A stretch of 64,000 nucleotides of DNA, from NCBI GenBank assembly GCA_027574665.1, contig CM050651.1, forward strand, positions 8,495,501 through 8,559,500, given 5' to 3'. The position numbers and the translations under genes are program-made. Below the pieces are notes generated by a model. That model saw only the letters and a list, made by a program, of their open reading frames with translations. It did no database searches and was not told where the DNA came from. Below, piece after piece: positions 24,331 through 36,990 of the stretch. This DNA is from Rhynochetos jubatus (lineage: Eukaryota > Chordata > Aves > Eurypygiformes > Rhynochetidae). Numbering within the stretch: the stretch's first letter is position 1; each line of letters opens with the position of its first letter.

Positions 24331-27300
24331 GAAGTTGAAACTAGAACTAAGTTAAATATGAACTGAACAAGTTGATAATGAAGTGGGTGTAAAATTGGCT
24401 GGATTTCCAGGCTCACAGTTCTTTAACACATTCTAAACTTGTTTATATCTAGTGGTTCCGACTTTTGTTTCAAAGATTTTTTTGCCTGAATATAGGTCCT
24501 TTCCAGGGCCAGCAGTAATTTATACCACTTACAAAAGGTGTATCAGGCGTCTCAGGGAGGGGAGGAACAAATGCAGCAGAACTGGTTTTCTTACCATGAC
24601 CTTCTCCTAGTTATCCACACTCATCTTCCCATGTCGAATTTGAAGAGAGCGACAGCAACCGTCACGAGACCGCTGACAAGAAAACGCTTCTATGAGCTTT
24701 CTCCCACCAGAGTGCTTACTTCTGCAACAGAGAACTTTAAAACAATGTAGAGACACATTCCACATCTAGAAATTTTAGTAGTTCAAAAGAGAAGCTAAGG
24801 GGATGTCTTATAAACTCTCTATCATCACTATCATTGTCCTGAAAACAAAGTCCTGGGTTTCCATCTTGGACTGCTTGAAATGGCTGGGTCTGGTAAACTG
24901 GGTAACATGCTGCACTCAGAAATGATTTGACGTTCTTAATTTGAAATGAAGAAGTGATATTTGGCTAGGAGTAATGGGAGACCCATTCTGTGGGTGGAAA
25001 GGTGTTTCTAGTTGCAGAAAACATCCAATACACAACTCTTGGAACATTTGCAAGCAAGATGCAAGATTGCAAGTTGATTACATCCTGGAATTTGTAGCAT
25101 GCAGTCTGTCCATTTTAGATCATCTACCAAAATATCACTCCTGAAAAGCAGGCAGAACATATTACAATGGTTAATAAAAATTTAAATGGTTTACCACACT
25201 TGCAGGATACGAGAATTGTCCAGTTCACATCAGAGAAGAAAACATAGATCAGCAAAGGAGAGGTTTCCTTATGAGGAGAGTAAAGGAGTGTATTTGAAAG
25301 GAGATGTAGGATTTGTCAGTTGGACAGGCTAGATTGTTGGTTTCTTTCTTTTCTTTTTGTTTCCTTATAAAGAAGGTGGATTTCATCCAGGTTTATTAGT
25401 GAGATACTTCCCCTTTCAATTAAAAACAAACTTAAAAGCTCATATCATCATCGTGCTCACTGTTTGGCTCCTAATAGATGACCTGAGCTGTCTGCAACAC
25501 CAAAGCACTCACCAGTTTGAAAGTCCTGAAACTTTTCCAGAGTCTGTTTGGTTTATTTCTGTTGCACTCAATCCACTTAACATGGCACCGTGATAAACAC
25601 CACTTTCACTTAAGTTGTCCTGATGGCCAATAGACTTAGTGCCAGGTGCTCTCAAAATCTAACAAATAATTATTATAAATAATCTGTCTCATCCACTTAA
25701 GCAGCAGAGCTTACTGTCTGTGCAAGCCTGCCCTGTTTTCCTAACATACCTGCTGGTTTGCTGCTCTTATTTTGTTGTTAAGGTTTGTTAGCTATTAAAC
25801 ACAGCTAGTGGTTTAATAAAACATTATTTTGTATAATGCTCAATTACACATCTACAAAAGACACAAAAGGACTTAAATTCCCAGATTAGTAAATGTCTTC
25901 AGAAGGATCACCAGGGCTTGAAATCATAAAGGTCTGATCTGAACAGAACCATCATGCCAGAGTTAAGGTTAGGTCTGGATTTAAAGTCAGGAATGTCAGG
26001 GTAGACTGGTCAACCTGACTAATGGTAAGGCATGACATAAACAGTGGTTTCTGACCTAGTTAACATGGGATACATAAGACTGCTTATAATCTTTTTTTTC
26101 CCTGTCTTGGAGTGAGATAGATATAGGAGAAAACATATTCAATTTCGTGAGATTTGTGGATAATAAGAACAGCCTGCTACTACGAGTATACTGGAATTTG
26201 TCATAGAGCAAAAGGTGAAAAAACAGATCCAGAAAAAGTCTCTAAGACAGCTTACAACTCACCGTTAGTGTTCATATGAGAGAGATGTGTGCTTTCGTTT
26301 GCGAGTTCTTGATGTGCCTGGACTAAACTACTATGTTCAGATTACAGCTGAGACTTTCTAACGAATGAGGTGGCCATTCTGCTGAGGAGAGATTCAGACA
26401 CAGTTTACAGTGCCAGCTAGTTTGTATTACTGGTCAGCATCGTGGCGGGGGTTATCAGCACTGACAGGGTCCTGCTTTGGGTTAGGCTCTGCACAGCTCT
26501 AGGATTTCTGCCATGCTGAACAAGATCCACAGTACCTGAGCTCAGTGTAGGACTGGCGCTTGCCTGTGATGGCAGCCTGTGGTTTTTCTGTTATCTTTTC
26601 ATTTTTTTCCAACAAAGCAGGTGTGTGTGAGCTTCTGTAACAGAGGTACCTATTATAGAGTGCATGTGTCTCCTCTTAATCAACCCAAGGAGTGTTAAGG
26701 GAAGACAAATCTTATTTCATCTAAACACTCTGTCTGAAGAAACAGTTGAATAAAATGAATAAAGAATTGATGCAAAGGTCTCAGAAAATTCAAACACTCT
26801 TGTAAATCTGGTTTGAAAGTGGTTTTTACATGCCCTGCAGCAGCCGCCATAGCTATCTGCTACCTGGGGCATCAGCCAGATCCTTATCCTCCTAGGAGGG
26901 TTCCTAAGCTGGGCTCTCTCTGCACCCACCACAGCTCCTGTCTTGTGCCCCAGGAAGCTGAACAGCCCTGTGGCTGTCCATCACTAATTTTTGTCATCTG
27001 GATGATGCTAATCAATAAGACAGAGAATGGAGTAACTGTTTTAACAATTTTTTTAAGTGGAGCCACTATAGTTGTGAGCTACTGATCAACCTCTATAATT
27101 AACTCTATATTATTTTCCCTTGTAGCCATTTAGCACAAAGTGAACTCATGATTTAAAAATGACACAGACATGACTGTCCATCACAAATAATAGCCAGCAC
27201 AGGAAAATAATGACTATGCTCTTTTGGTTAGAGACAAACCTCACTTCAAGTGAAGAAAAAAATAAAAGACTATAACAGTTTAATAGTTTTAGTGCCATAA

Positions 27301-29090
27301 TAAACTAAAGTTATATTGCAGTGCTGTCTGCAGTGCCTAGTAAAAGCAAGCACCCCCACCTACCAGGGTAGACCCCTGTCTCCACATAAATGCTTACTAA
27401 AAAGCTAAATCACCTTAAAGGAAGGATTTTACTGTCCTCCTGCTAAATGAGCTTTATGAGCCATTTGCTCAATTCAGTTCTGTGTCTTGTCAAGAGCACT
27501 GGCTGTATACTACATTTGTCAGCATTTGTTCTCACCTTCCATTCAGTTGTAGATTTTTAGACATTGACAGCTTCTATCATCAAATTTAATGACCTCTTTT
27601 AGACAAAGAAATTATTGACTACTGAGATCTTCTTTTATTTGCAGTAACCCTAACAAACTGATTTCTCAGCAAGCCCTCAGACAATTAAAAACCATGTTCG
27701 ATTTCTTCAGAACAGGTGTGATGCAGAAAGCATCTACCTGGCACACAGACAGGTGCATAAGGATGAGAGGTGGGGGTTACTGTTTGTTTTTTTTTTTAAA
27801 GTCATAATTATTTTTATCTTAGTCCCATTTATTTCACTGCCTTCAATGAGAAAACATCTGCAAAAGATTTCATATTAAACAAATTTCTTTATGAGCCTTA
27901 ATCACATCTTACACACAGTCAGAACCTTTGAAACACGTTTTTTCTGTTTCATACTATGCAAAAAATAAAGTATCTGAAGTTTGGTGAGACTTGTTTCCAA
28001 CTTTAAAACAAGCATTTCTAATATTCCCTGTCTTCCACGTTAGCATACGTTTTCCTCTTGAAACTTATACAAGGTGATGCAGACCCTGGGAATATCTATG
28101 TATTTCCACCAGGACAAAGTCACCTTTGGATAAGCAAGTCTCAAGAGTCAATGACACAAACTAAATGTACACAGTTATTATGGTTATTGGTTATGCTAGG
28201 AAAGGTGCAATTTCCATCACCATCAGGGAATCCAGTACCCGAAGGAATGGAAACTGTAATATCAGATGTAATTAAGCAAAATGTACTTCACAGGACTGAC
28301 TCAAGATTTTGGAGCCATTAAAAGCAGAACAACGCGTGCTACTTCCCATGGTCGCACAGATGACTAGCACTGAAGTGTCACAGATCATCACTGAAGATGT
28401 CTGAGATTTTGATGTAGAGGCTGTTTCCTCAAATGCAGATTGTTAGTGACAGTTTCTGAAGTCACTAAGGAGAATTTCCCAAGGCAAACGCATACAGGTC
28501 TACTTGTTCTCAGCAAAATCTTTTCTTTTTAGGGCGGGGAGCAGATACAATACTTGCAAAGACTGTTTTGTAAGAAAAGCATTGCTGTTGCCTGTTCGTG
28601 TTCCCAGCCTGTGGAACACAGCCTGGAACAGGTCTCTACTAGACAGCAGGGGTGGAACAAGATTTTGCAAAACAAAGAGGTGGTTCCAGAAACAAAAACC
28701 ATCCTGTGAATAACTGATCTACCACAAAAGAAAAGGAAATGGAAGGGGAGGAAGCTTCTTCAGGCTTTCTTGTCATGCTTATTTATGAGATTAACTCCCC
28801 AAAAGAGTGTCTGCTCCATAGTACAGCTTCTATAGAGTGGAGAATTTAACGTAGGTTTAAAATACATCAACCCCACAGCTTGGTGTGTGATGATCGTTGC
28901 TATGCCATGCATGGGGTCATGACAAAAAATACACTGAACGACCATGTTAAGCTAGAGGTCAGTTTAATGCCTGCCGCCAGCTTGGTTGCGAAGCCACTGC
29001 AGGTCATATCTTTGGGTTATCACATGATGCCACCTGAGATGGACAAGAATCTGGTTTGCACCAGGTTATTTTTACCGCTTGTATTGGCAG
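24331..29090. other. Unassigned non-coding DNA
   Basis: No recognisable exon, RNA or repeat family. A short 12-base palindrome CCTCCTAGGAGG occurs near 26888. Open frames are under 100 codons. Confidence 0.6.
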
Positions 29091-29333
29091 TGATTCAGAC
29101 CTCGATTGTCTCGCCTGTATTACATGTCCACAGAAACAAAAGTATGAGCTCAGTACCCCTAGGCTGACTGCAGACAGCTCCTTCTCAAGCAAACAGAAGG
29201 GCTTACATACAAAGGACAACCTGCACCTGATCTCACAATTACCCTTCCAGACACAGGGCACTAAACAACACTGGCCCCAGGAGGTGATAACAACTGGCTT
29301 CCACAGCACGATATCGCCACTTAAAGCATACAG
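29091..29333 (+). other. Exon-like open segment of unknown identity
   Basis: An acceptor-like site (TTTTTACCGCTTGTATTGGCAG) ends at 29090 and a strong donor (CAG|GTAAGAT) follows 29333. The 243 bases between, exactly 81 codons in length, stay open in one frame and would encode a peptide beginning DSDLDCLACITCPQKQKYEL. I recognise no domain or family in it. The frame has no ATG inside, so it could only be an internal exon. The segment is also open antisense (29004-29417), which weakens the case. A non-coding RNA exon or chance are the main alternatives. Confidence 0.15.
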
Positions 29334-30229
29334 GTAAGATAGGCCACACCTCTTCCCTAGGAACTTTCTCACTGGAGTAGCTCCACACTGCCCCATTGTG
29401 TTACGCAACCTTTGCACTGTTCCTCAATACCTGTATCTGGCCCAGATGTCTATGTCACCTCATGGCTTATCACACCAGCTGGCAGAGAGGCTCCTGGGTT
29501 ACACCACCCCTTTAATCTTGTGGTAGCCTGCATAGTGAACCTGTTGCTCACCTGACCTTTCGTTTGCTTGTTGGAAACGCAGATGACAATGTATGATGCA
29601 GCTTCACGACCCAACAAACACATAACTAGCATTAGAGATACAGTATACAATAAATGCATTTTGATTCAAGACTTGCATCTCTGACAGCAGCTATTCAGGA
29701 CTGGCAACATTGCAGAAAACAGATCATCTATTAGCAGGAACTATTTTTAATTGGTGGAAAAAGTGTAGCTTGTAAAAAAGGACAAAGAGAAGTAATGAAA
29801 ATGCTCTTTCAAAAGCCATTCAAATTCAGGTACAAGAAAACTATCTTGCAATTAATATTGGCTATAAACACAGTTACCTGATGGAATCCTTGGACGTGCA
29901 TTCCGTATTGTTTTCATACAATGAGTACCTGTTTAGCAAAGAAGGAAACACATTTATTGTTAGTTAATAAACCAGTCTGACTTTATGCCCTTCTACTTAA
30001 GCCAAACAGACATGCTGAACTCCTTAAAACAGTTCCTGCAAGTTTCAAGACAATAAAATGTACTTGTTTATCTTTTAAAATACCTGAGACTTGAATTCAG
30101 CCCAAACTTTTTCAAAGTAGTACAGAAGCCTGAATAATAGGCAATCTTCATGATCAATAAGCACAAGACATGAAAATATTTTACATCTTCTGGTTTAGTC
30201 TGTTTCCATAAGATTTTAGGAGAGTGGAT

Positions 30230-30291
30230 TTTTTTGTGTGGGGGGGGTTTTGGGGTTTTTTTTTGTTTGTTTTTTGTTTGTTTATTGGTAC
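30230..30291 (+). repeat. G/T-rich low-complexity tract
   Basis: TTTTTTTGTGTG, G8, TTTTGGGG, then T9 and TTTG units. Open frames across it are artefacts of composition. Confidence 0.85.
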
Positions 30292-32415
30292 TCTACAAAT
30301 CTTTTTATTAAAAAGTCTCTGGTCACACCGTTGTCTCCAGATCACCATGAAATGTCATCAGACACCTCCTCAGAGAGCGTGCAGTTATTCCATCCGTGCC
30401 TCTCTTCTGCCGTGCAGTATGTAGCTCCTTCATACGACCCTCAATTAGTCAGTACAATACATCAGCTCCCCAGCTCTCCAACTGCTTAAGTCTATTTGAC
30501 CAAAATAAATACCCAATTCCACCACCTTTAAGCAGACTACAAAGATTTTCTGATGTGCCTTTTCTCATAGTATAGTACTACATTCAGTAAAGGTGGCAGA
30601 ATACAACCCGAAGAGACTCAGCCATGCATATCACAGATGGACAACCGAGCTTTGCTGGGAACTATCTCTGAAAGCTCTCTCTAAATTTATTCTGTTCACT
30701 ACCTTCAAGTAATCAATGACTGACTGGTGTAATGCCACCCTCATTTTTATCACTACCTATCAAGCGTATTATGAACAGAGTTTGTGCTAGGTTGCAGGCC
30801 ATCTGATTATTTGTTCTGTACTTCACCTCTTGCGCTCCATGCCACAAAGCAAAACCCATTTCGCTGGGTTGCTGTAGAGTATCTGAAGCCACAATTTTAT
30901 TTTTTTTTTCACCTATGGATTTAAACACAAACATGAGCATTTACAGAAACAGGTGCAAAATCTCAGCTCTTCAATTTGCACTCTGCTTTGAATACCAGTT
31001 TGGCTATTGGATTGAAAATTTCAGCAACAGTATTTGTCCACCTTACTAATACCTCGAAGGCCTTAATTTAAACTCCATAAAACAAGTCAGGCTTCACAGA
31101 GCAACAAAGTGCTTTTTACTCGCTTCTGTGACAAAATGACTCATGAATAATTATATCAATTATAATGAAAACCCTACACACTATTGATTTAAGATAGGAC
31201 ATATAGCACTAAAATAAGATAATATCTCCTACTGTAATTCCTTTCCCTGAGGATTTTGCTACTGTAGCCCCCCCCCTAAAAAAAGGACAGGCAATGCAGT
31301 TACACCCTCTTTTATGTTACTACCTAGCATTCACTTTGCAAAGTCATAGTTTTACCTTATCCCTTTGAATTCAGGGGTTTTTTTCCCTAAATCATTAACA
31401 AGATTTTCTTACTGGTATGTACAGTTACAGGTGTGGTGGTATCAGTATGGCAGTGAAAGCACGGAGTCATGGAAGTTCATATTGCACACAAAACCAGAGC
31501 AAAAGCAACACAGAGTCATCTACTCTGATCCCAAGTCTTCCATCAGAAATGCTTTCTTTCCTCTGGGTGCGAACATACACATAGGTATGTTCTGGATTTG
31601 CTTCATCACCCTTTTCCAGTCTTGTTTCTGTCACAATCACACTACTTCACCAACTGTACCTTTTCTTCAAGAGTAAGCGTTTAGGAAGCCTTCTGAAGAA
31701 GTCTAGAGAGTTCCTCATGCAAAGCATCATGAACGTCAGCGCTGTCAGGAGTAAGCCCCCTCTTGATCTGTGCTGTTGTTTTGATGATGAGTATTCCTGA
31801 GAGGAAATTTTGCTAAGTAGCCAATCAAAAACATGTGTCAGTCCAGCTTCAGTCATGACTTTTCCCTAATTTGCATAAAATGACTCAGATTTGAGATTTT
31901 GTGGAAAAAAATAAATTAGGTCATTTTGGCTCAGTTTTAGGTTTCACTGGAAAAGTCACACTCAACTTTGGTATGCCACTGTTTGCTTTAAAAACATTCT
32001 TTCTGAACTCCACCACAGGTTTTTTTTTCCCTCTAAAGAGTTTTCGGTCATTCTTGCTAAAGATGAGTGGATTTCATCAAGCTCCAGCACTACTTTGATG
32101 GTCTGGAGTGTATTTTACTGGGCCATGGATTAGCTGCCTATAACATTTGCTTAAGGAGCACGTCACCACGTCTCGAACGAGAACAGGACTGTCATTTAAG
32201 CACTTTCATCAGGCTTTGCTGTCCTGGTACGCAATGAAGCACAAAACTTGTTACGTACACTTTTAAATTATTACTTTACTGGGACAAGTGAATGAAGTCA
32301 AATTTGTATTTTGAGTTGCTTTGATGGGATTCTGGCTGCTAGAACTGTGACGTTTTAGGCTGTGGTGGGTGATGGGCAGAGCTTAGTTGTCACTTTTCTT
32401 TCACTACACGTACAT

Positions 32416-32476
32416 TTGTGTGTGTGGTTTGGTGTTTGCGTGGTGGGTTTTTTTGGTTTGCTGGTTTGGCTTTTGT
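32416..32476 (+). repeat. G/T-rich low-complexity tract
   Basis: TTGTGTGTGTGG followed by TTTGG-type units up to GGCTTTTG. The composition is like that at 2562 and 30230. Confidence 0.75.
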
Positions 32477-34546
32477 ACTGGGAGCTGTTGTATCCTTCCT
32501 TCAGTCTTGAGTTCTGCCACCACACGGGGATGCGAGACCCATGGCATCGTGGATGGGGTAAAAGGGTATAGGAAGCAAATAAAAACAGAGTTTAAAGTTT
32601 CCTATGGTATCCTCTTTACTAAGAATTTTTACGTTGCATCTGAAACACATACGTGTGTCTCTAAAAACTCACAAATAATCCGTTCAGAACCCTGTGTCAC
32701 CCCATTCCAAAGCTGCTTATAGCTGTCGATACATCCTCTAGTCGCTTTACCGGAAAATACCCTGAAAAACCAGCAGAACAAATAACCAGTGTTTATTCTG
32801 AATGTAACATCAACTTACATTTGTACAAAAGGTAGAGGGAGAGCATCTCCCCTTTTAGTGCAGATGAATTGTTTAGAATGGAGGAGGGGAGAGAAAGGAT
32901 CATAACCAGACTACGTGCCTTATCAAAATCGTCAAAGCTTTTACATTCCATTTCCTTGTGATAAGGCTCTTGTGCTGAGCTGGTATTCGGAAGTGAGCCC
33001 AAAGGGCTGACTGATAAGTTTACATAAGGAAGGAAATAATCAATTTAGGGCTGTTACTGAATGAGCTCTTATCATGTTCATTTCCTCACTATTGCTTCTC
33101 AAGCTAAATATTACATGTTTAGGAGTAACTTCAAAAGATTTACCACTCTAGCCTCTGCATTTTATTAAGGAAAACCTTTTCAATAGCACAAAGCATTTGC
33201 TTGCACCACAATAAAGTACAATTCACACACTGGCAAACTTTCATTTTAAGACCCTGATATTTATGCCAAAGGAAGCAATACATTCTCTCAGGAGGACTGC
33301 ATTTTCCAACTCACTATTTAATATTTCAGGCACAAAAGCGAGATTTTAAAAGGTACTAATAAGTAGTACACTAATTTCCCCTTCCACCCCTGTGGATTTT
33401 CCTCTCCTTCTGTAATGTATTCTGTTTATATGCATTAGTGTACTTTTTCTCCAAGTATGGGGTTTTTTAAGACATTGATGACAACACCATGATTTGTGGG
33501 TGCACATGACTTGTCATGCTAAAATTAAAAAACGTGGCTCTTATTTTGAGTCTGCGTTAAACCATAAAAAAAATTACATTGTACGTAAGTGACCGACTAT
33601 AGCTCCTTTGTTTACAGTAGCTTTGCAGGGCTCCTGGGAGCTTCATTGAGAGCAGAAATGGTTCCATGGGATCAAAATTCAAATACTGGGAGAAAGTGGG
33701 GAGGAAGAGTCCTAGCCTAAAAGAAAATTAAGGTAGCGATTAGTAGATTTAAGTTGTTTGTATCACAAATTGGTACTCAAATGTAAAACAACTACAGATT
33801 TCATATGAACTACTGTGTGAGGACAATATTTGATCCTCCACACATGATCTGGCTCATACCTTGGTCACAGTCAGTACTGAGGAGGATTTACTTAGGTCTT
33901 AGCTGGGATGTTTATTTTTCCACGAACACAGATTACATTTATATCCTAACATGTTGGTGACTGGATTGTGTCCAATCATTAAGAAAAACCACTGAGGTGC
34001 TGTAACACTGCCTTTGCTATAAAACATTCTCCATTGGCAAGCAGCCGCTATAGCAAGTGCTGTGGAGTACACCGATTGTGGCCAGTTCCCTGCGCCAACA
34101 AGTTTGACAGCGATACCGTGAGCAAGCTGCAATGGAGAAAAAGGCCAGAAAGTGGTGCCTTGGATCCATTCTGCAGTGCACTTACAACCAAAATATGCAA
34201 AGCTTCACCGTTCCTTTGAAAGTAGGTGCAGGGGGAACCAAAACAAAAAAAATAAACCCCCGACATTGAAGCATTAAAATCTTGATAATATGAGGATTGA
34301 GGCTTTTTTTGAAGTGTCCTGTTAAGTTAGGGGCTGACTGATGTTTTGCTTTTAGGATACACATGAAGTATAACCCACAGAAAGCCAAAATTGTGTTGGC
34401 ACATCAGGAAAATCACTAGCAAGATACAGCAAAAAGCTCTACCTCACTTTCCTGCATAGGAGTACGTCTGCTGTTTCTCACCTGACATTGCTGGATATAG
34501 ATCTGGTGAAGTACTTAGTTGCCACCTGATACCACTTGGCCTGGGG

Positions 34547-34622
34547 AAAAAAAAAAAACCAACAACACACCAAAAACAAAATAAAAAACCCCCAAACCAA
34601 CGCACAACCGAAAAAAAACCCC
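34547..34622 (+). repeat. A/C-rich low-complexity tract
   Basis: A12 followed by CCAACAACACACC, CAAAAACAAAATAAAAAACC and CCCAAACCAACGCACAACC, then A8CCCC. It is the complementary composition of the G/T tracts elsewhere in the window. Confidence 0.85.
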
Positions 34623-36334
34623 AGGGAGAAAGATCACGCACTTTTCTCTGTTTCTGGCCAACATGGATATGTGGAACTCATCGGCTTGTTAATTCTTCCT
34701 TAGACTACTACAGTGCCTCCAGTGCTGGAGCCAGTTTTTACAGTCATGAGAAACTGCAAACAATACAGAAAGCAACGGACTCAATCTTAAATAGAACAAG
34801 TAACTAGAGAGAGTGTTCCATGAGCACCTGGCCCTCTGATCTCCTAAAGGACACAGATCGTAAGAGATGACCTCTCCAAATATAAAGTAAAACCATCCTA
34901 CTAGTTATGCCTCTTTGTCAGTGTATTACTGCAGAGCTTTTGATCTCAGGTCATGCTCAGACAGGAACTCAATACATAGCAAAAGAGAAACTCTGGCAGG
35001 GCTTTCTCCCCGAGGGACCTTGATTCTGGAATGTACTTCTTCCCCTGATCCAGTGCAGTCTGAATTTTTAGACCATCAGGGAACTTGGTAAGGTTCATCC
35101 ATTCCACTGCGAGTAGCCTCCTTCCCAAAGCCACCACTACAAACGCTTGCCTTGCTCAAGTTACAGCACTGGTGGGTCCGGGTATTTCATTCTAGCACAT
35201 CTTTAATTTACAGGGCTAGATTTATTTATGGAGCAGACCACTTCCCTCCCAGAAAGGTTATATACTTTTCATCACCTGTAATGAACATATAGCTTAATGA
35301 ATTCATCAAGAGCCTGATCGAAAGATCTTGAAATGAATGGGAGCCTGTTCAACAGTTTGCTGCCTCAAGAAAATACAGAACACTCAGCTTGGATTCTCTA
35401 TAACACAAAGGATGATGCATTTGCATTTAACAGCCAATTTTAAGCAAGAAATTTAATGCTTCTCTCCCTGGGCCCCACAATGTATGCAATCTCAGCTAGG
35501 CTTTGATCCAAAACCCTTGACCTAACTCTTCAAGGTACAAATACCACAGTGCAAAAATTGTTTGATACGGATGCTCTCTACACTTTTTCCCCAAAGAACA
35601 CCGAAATAAAACAGGCATTGTAATTCAGTACGCAGTCCTGTACTTCTGCAGGAAAGCTGACATTGATTTACAGAGAGGGCAACAAAGCTGTCCAAGGATC
35701 ATCAGGTGCTAAAGAGATGGGCAGGCCTTCCTGCTGTCCAGCACATCCAGTAAGATGAGAAGACCACTGAAACAATGTTGTAATGAGTAACTAATTGTTT
35801 TGAGTGAGACTTTCCATGGTACTGTCTGTACACTCTATAAATCATTGACAGGTTTGTTATGCAAGTGGTCCCTGGTAGCTTGTAAACAGAGCTTCTTCAT
35901 GCTCTGTTGATCTTTCCACTGCAATATGTTGCAGGCCTAATATCTGCTTAAGTAATTTCTGACATCTATAAGCATAGGCCAGATCTAAAAGTGTAAACCA
36001 GAACTCTTAGGGTTAGCTATTAAATCTAGGTACCTATAGCTGAGCTTAAAGTGTCCACATTAGGGTGCTTGGCATTATCAGTGCAGCATTCTCAGAGCCT
36101 CCACAGCAAGTTTATTCAATTAAGTAACTGGCTCCTGTTTCCAATGTCTCAATTTAGGGAATCAAAACAGGGCATTCTGATCCAAGGGCTGGGACACTCA
36201 AAAGAGAGGTGAAATCCTGTAGTGAATAAAATCTGTATTAAATCTCTGGATGAAAGCACCAATTCTGCAGAGCGATGAGAGCTCTGCATGGTCCAGCATC
36301 CCCAGCTAGTCACACCTCTCTAGCAAGTGACCAC

Positions 36335-36400
36335 TGTGGGGGTTGGAACTAGATGATCTTTGAGGTCCCTTCCAACCCAAACCATTCTGCGATTCGATGA
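36335..36400 (+). mobile_element. CR1 LINE, short 3' tail
   Basis: The sequence reads GGGGGTTGGAACTAGATGAT, followed by CTTTGAGGTCCCTTCCAACC and CCATTCTGCGATTCGATGA. This is the very end of CR1 in the plus orientation, with the terminal octamer pair slightly mutated (ATTCTGCG, ATTCGATG). The bases upstream of about 36335 do not clearly continue the CR1 consensus, so this is a severely 5'-truncated insertion of about 66 bases. Confidence 0.85.
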
Positions 36401-36871
36401 AATACCAGTATTTACTGCCTACACAGTCTCCTGGAAAAACATTGAGACTAACTCTCGGGCACTCTAAAGTTATGCTCACTGTTTTCTCTGGGCTACTGAG
36501 GGCCAGATATAAGGAAAACTTTTATAGGAACTGTATGGCTGTTTCTAACAACTGTCTTCTTGAAAAAGGAAGCATGAAGATGGTGACTAACTAGAAAACA
36601 AGGGAACAAGACATCCCATTACGTACAAGCTGAAAATATGTTTTTGAGTGCAGCGAAGCAAAGGTTCTTTGCTAAACTAATAGCCTCTGTAGCAAATACA
36701 GGAGTTTCACCTTGTAGGGAAGAGAAGTACTCAGTCTTGGTTTGATTACCTCCACAAGCTTTAAAGTGTAAGTACAGCAAAGTTTGACCTGAAAGTCACA
36801 AGTAACACTATGCCCGTGACATCATATGTCTAGATGCCTTTCAATTCCATCTCACATGCAAGTGCTAGATA

Positions 36872-36990
36872 GGCTGTTTAACCTCTTGGATTCAGTTTGT
36901 CTGCATAAAAGGGATAGTAATACTCACTTTCCTTAGGAGGTAATTTTTGCATTATTATTGTTGTTGTTATCATTAATTGTTATTACTAAA
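36872..36990 (+). mobile_element. MIR-like (CORE-SINE) fragment
   Basis: TTTAACCTCTTGGATTCAGTTTG (36877-36899) followed by TCTGCATAAAAGGGATAGTA and TACTCACTTTCC matches, in order, the MIR core TTAACCTCT..CTCAGTTTCC..ATCTGTAAAATGGGGATAATAATA..ACCTACC. A tail rich in ATT and GTT triplets follows (36950-36990), as in many MIR/L2 3' ends. It lies only about 470 bases downstream of the CR1 tail. Confidence 0.55.

Larger units (their letters stand above)
29334..36334. other. Unassigned non-coding DNA
   Basis: Apart from the G/T tracts at 30230 and 32416, the A/C tract at 34547 and a C9 run at 31268-31276, nothing is recognised. Open frames at 32362-32722 and 34444-34641 are produced by these tracts. 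Confidence 0.6.

Noticed and set aside
29004..29417. 137-codon open frame on the minus strand
   Set aside because: No similarity recognised, cysteine-rich by composition, and opposite to the exon-like plus-strand segment; neither strand is proven.
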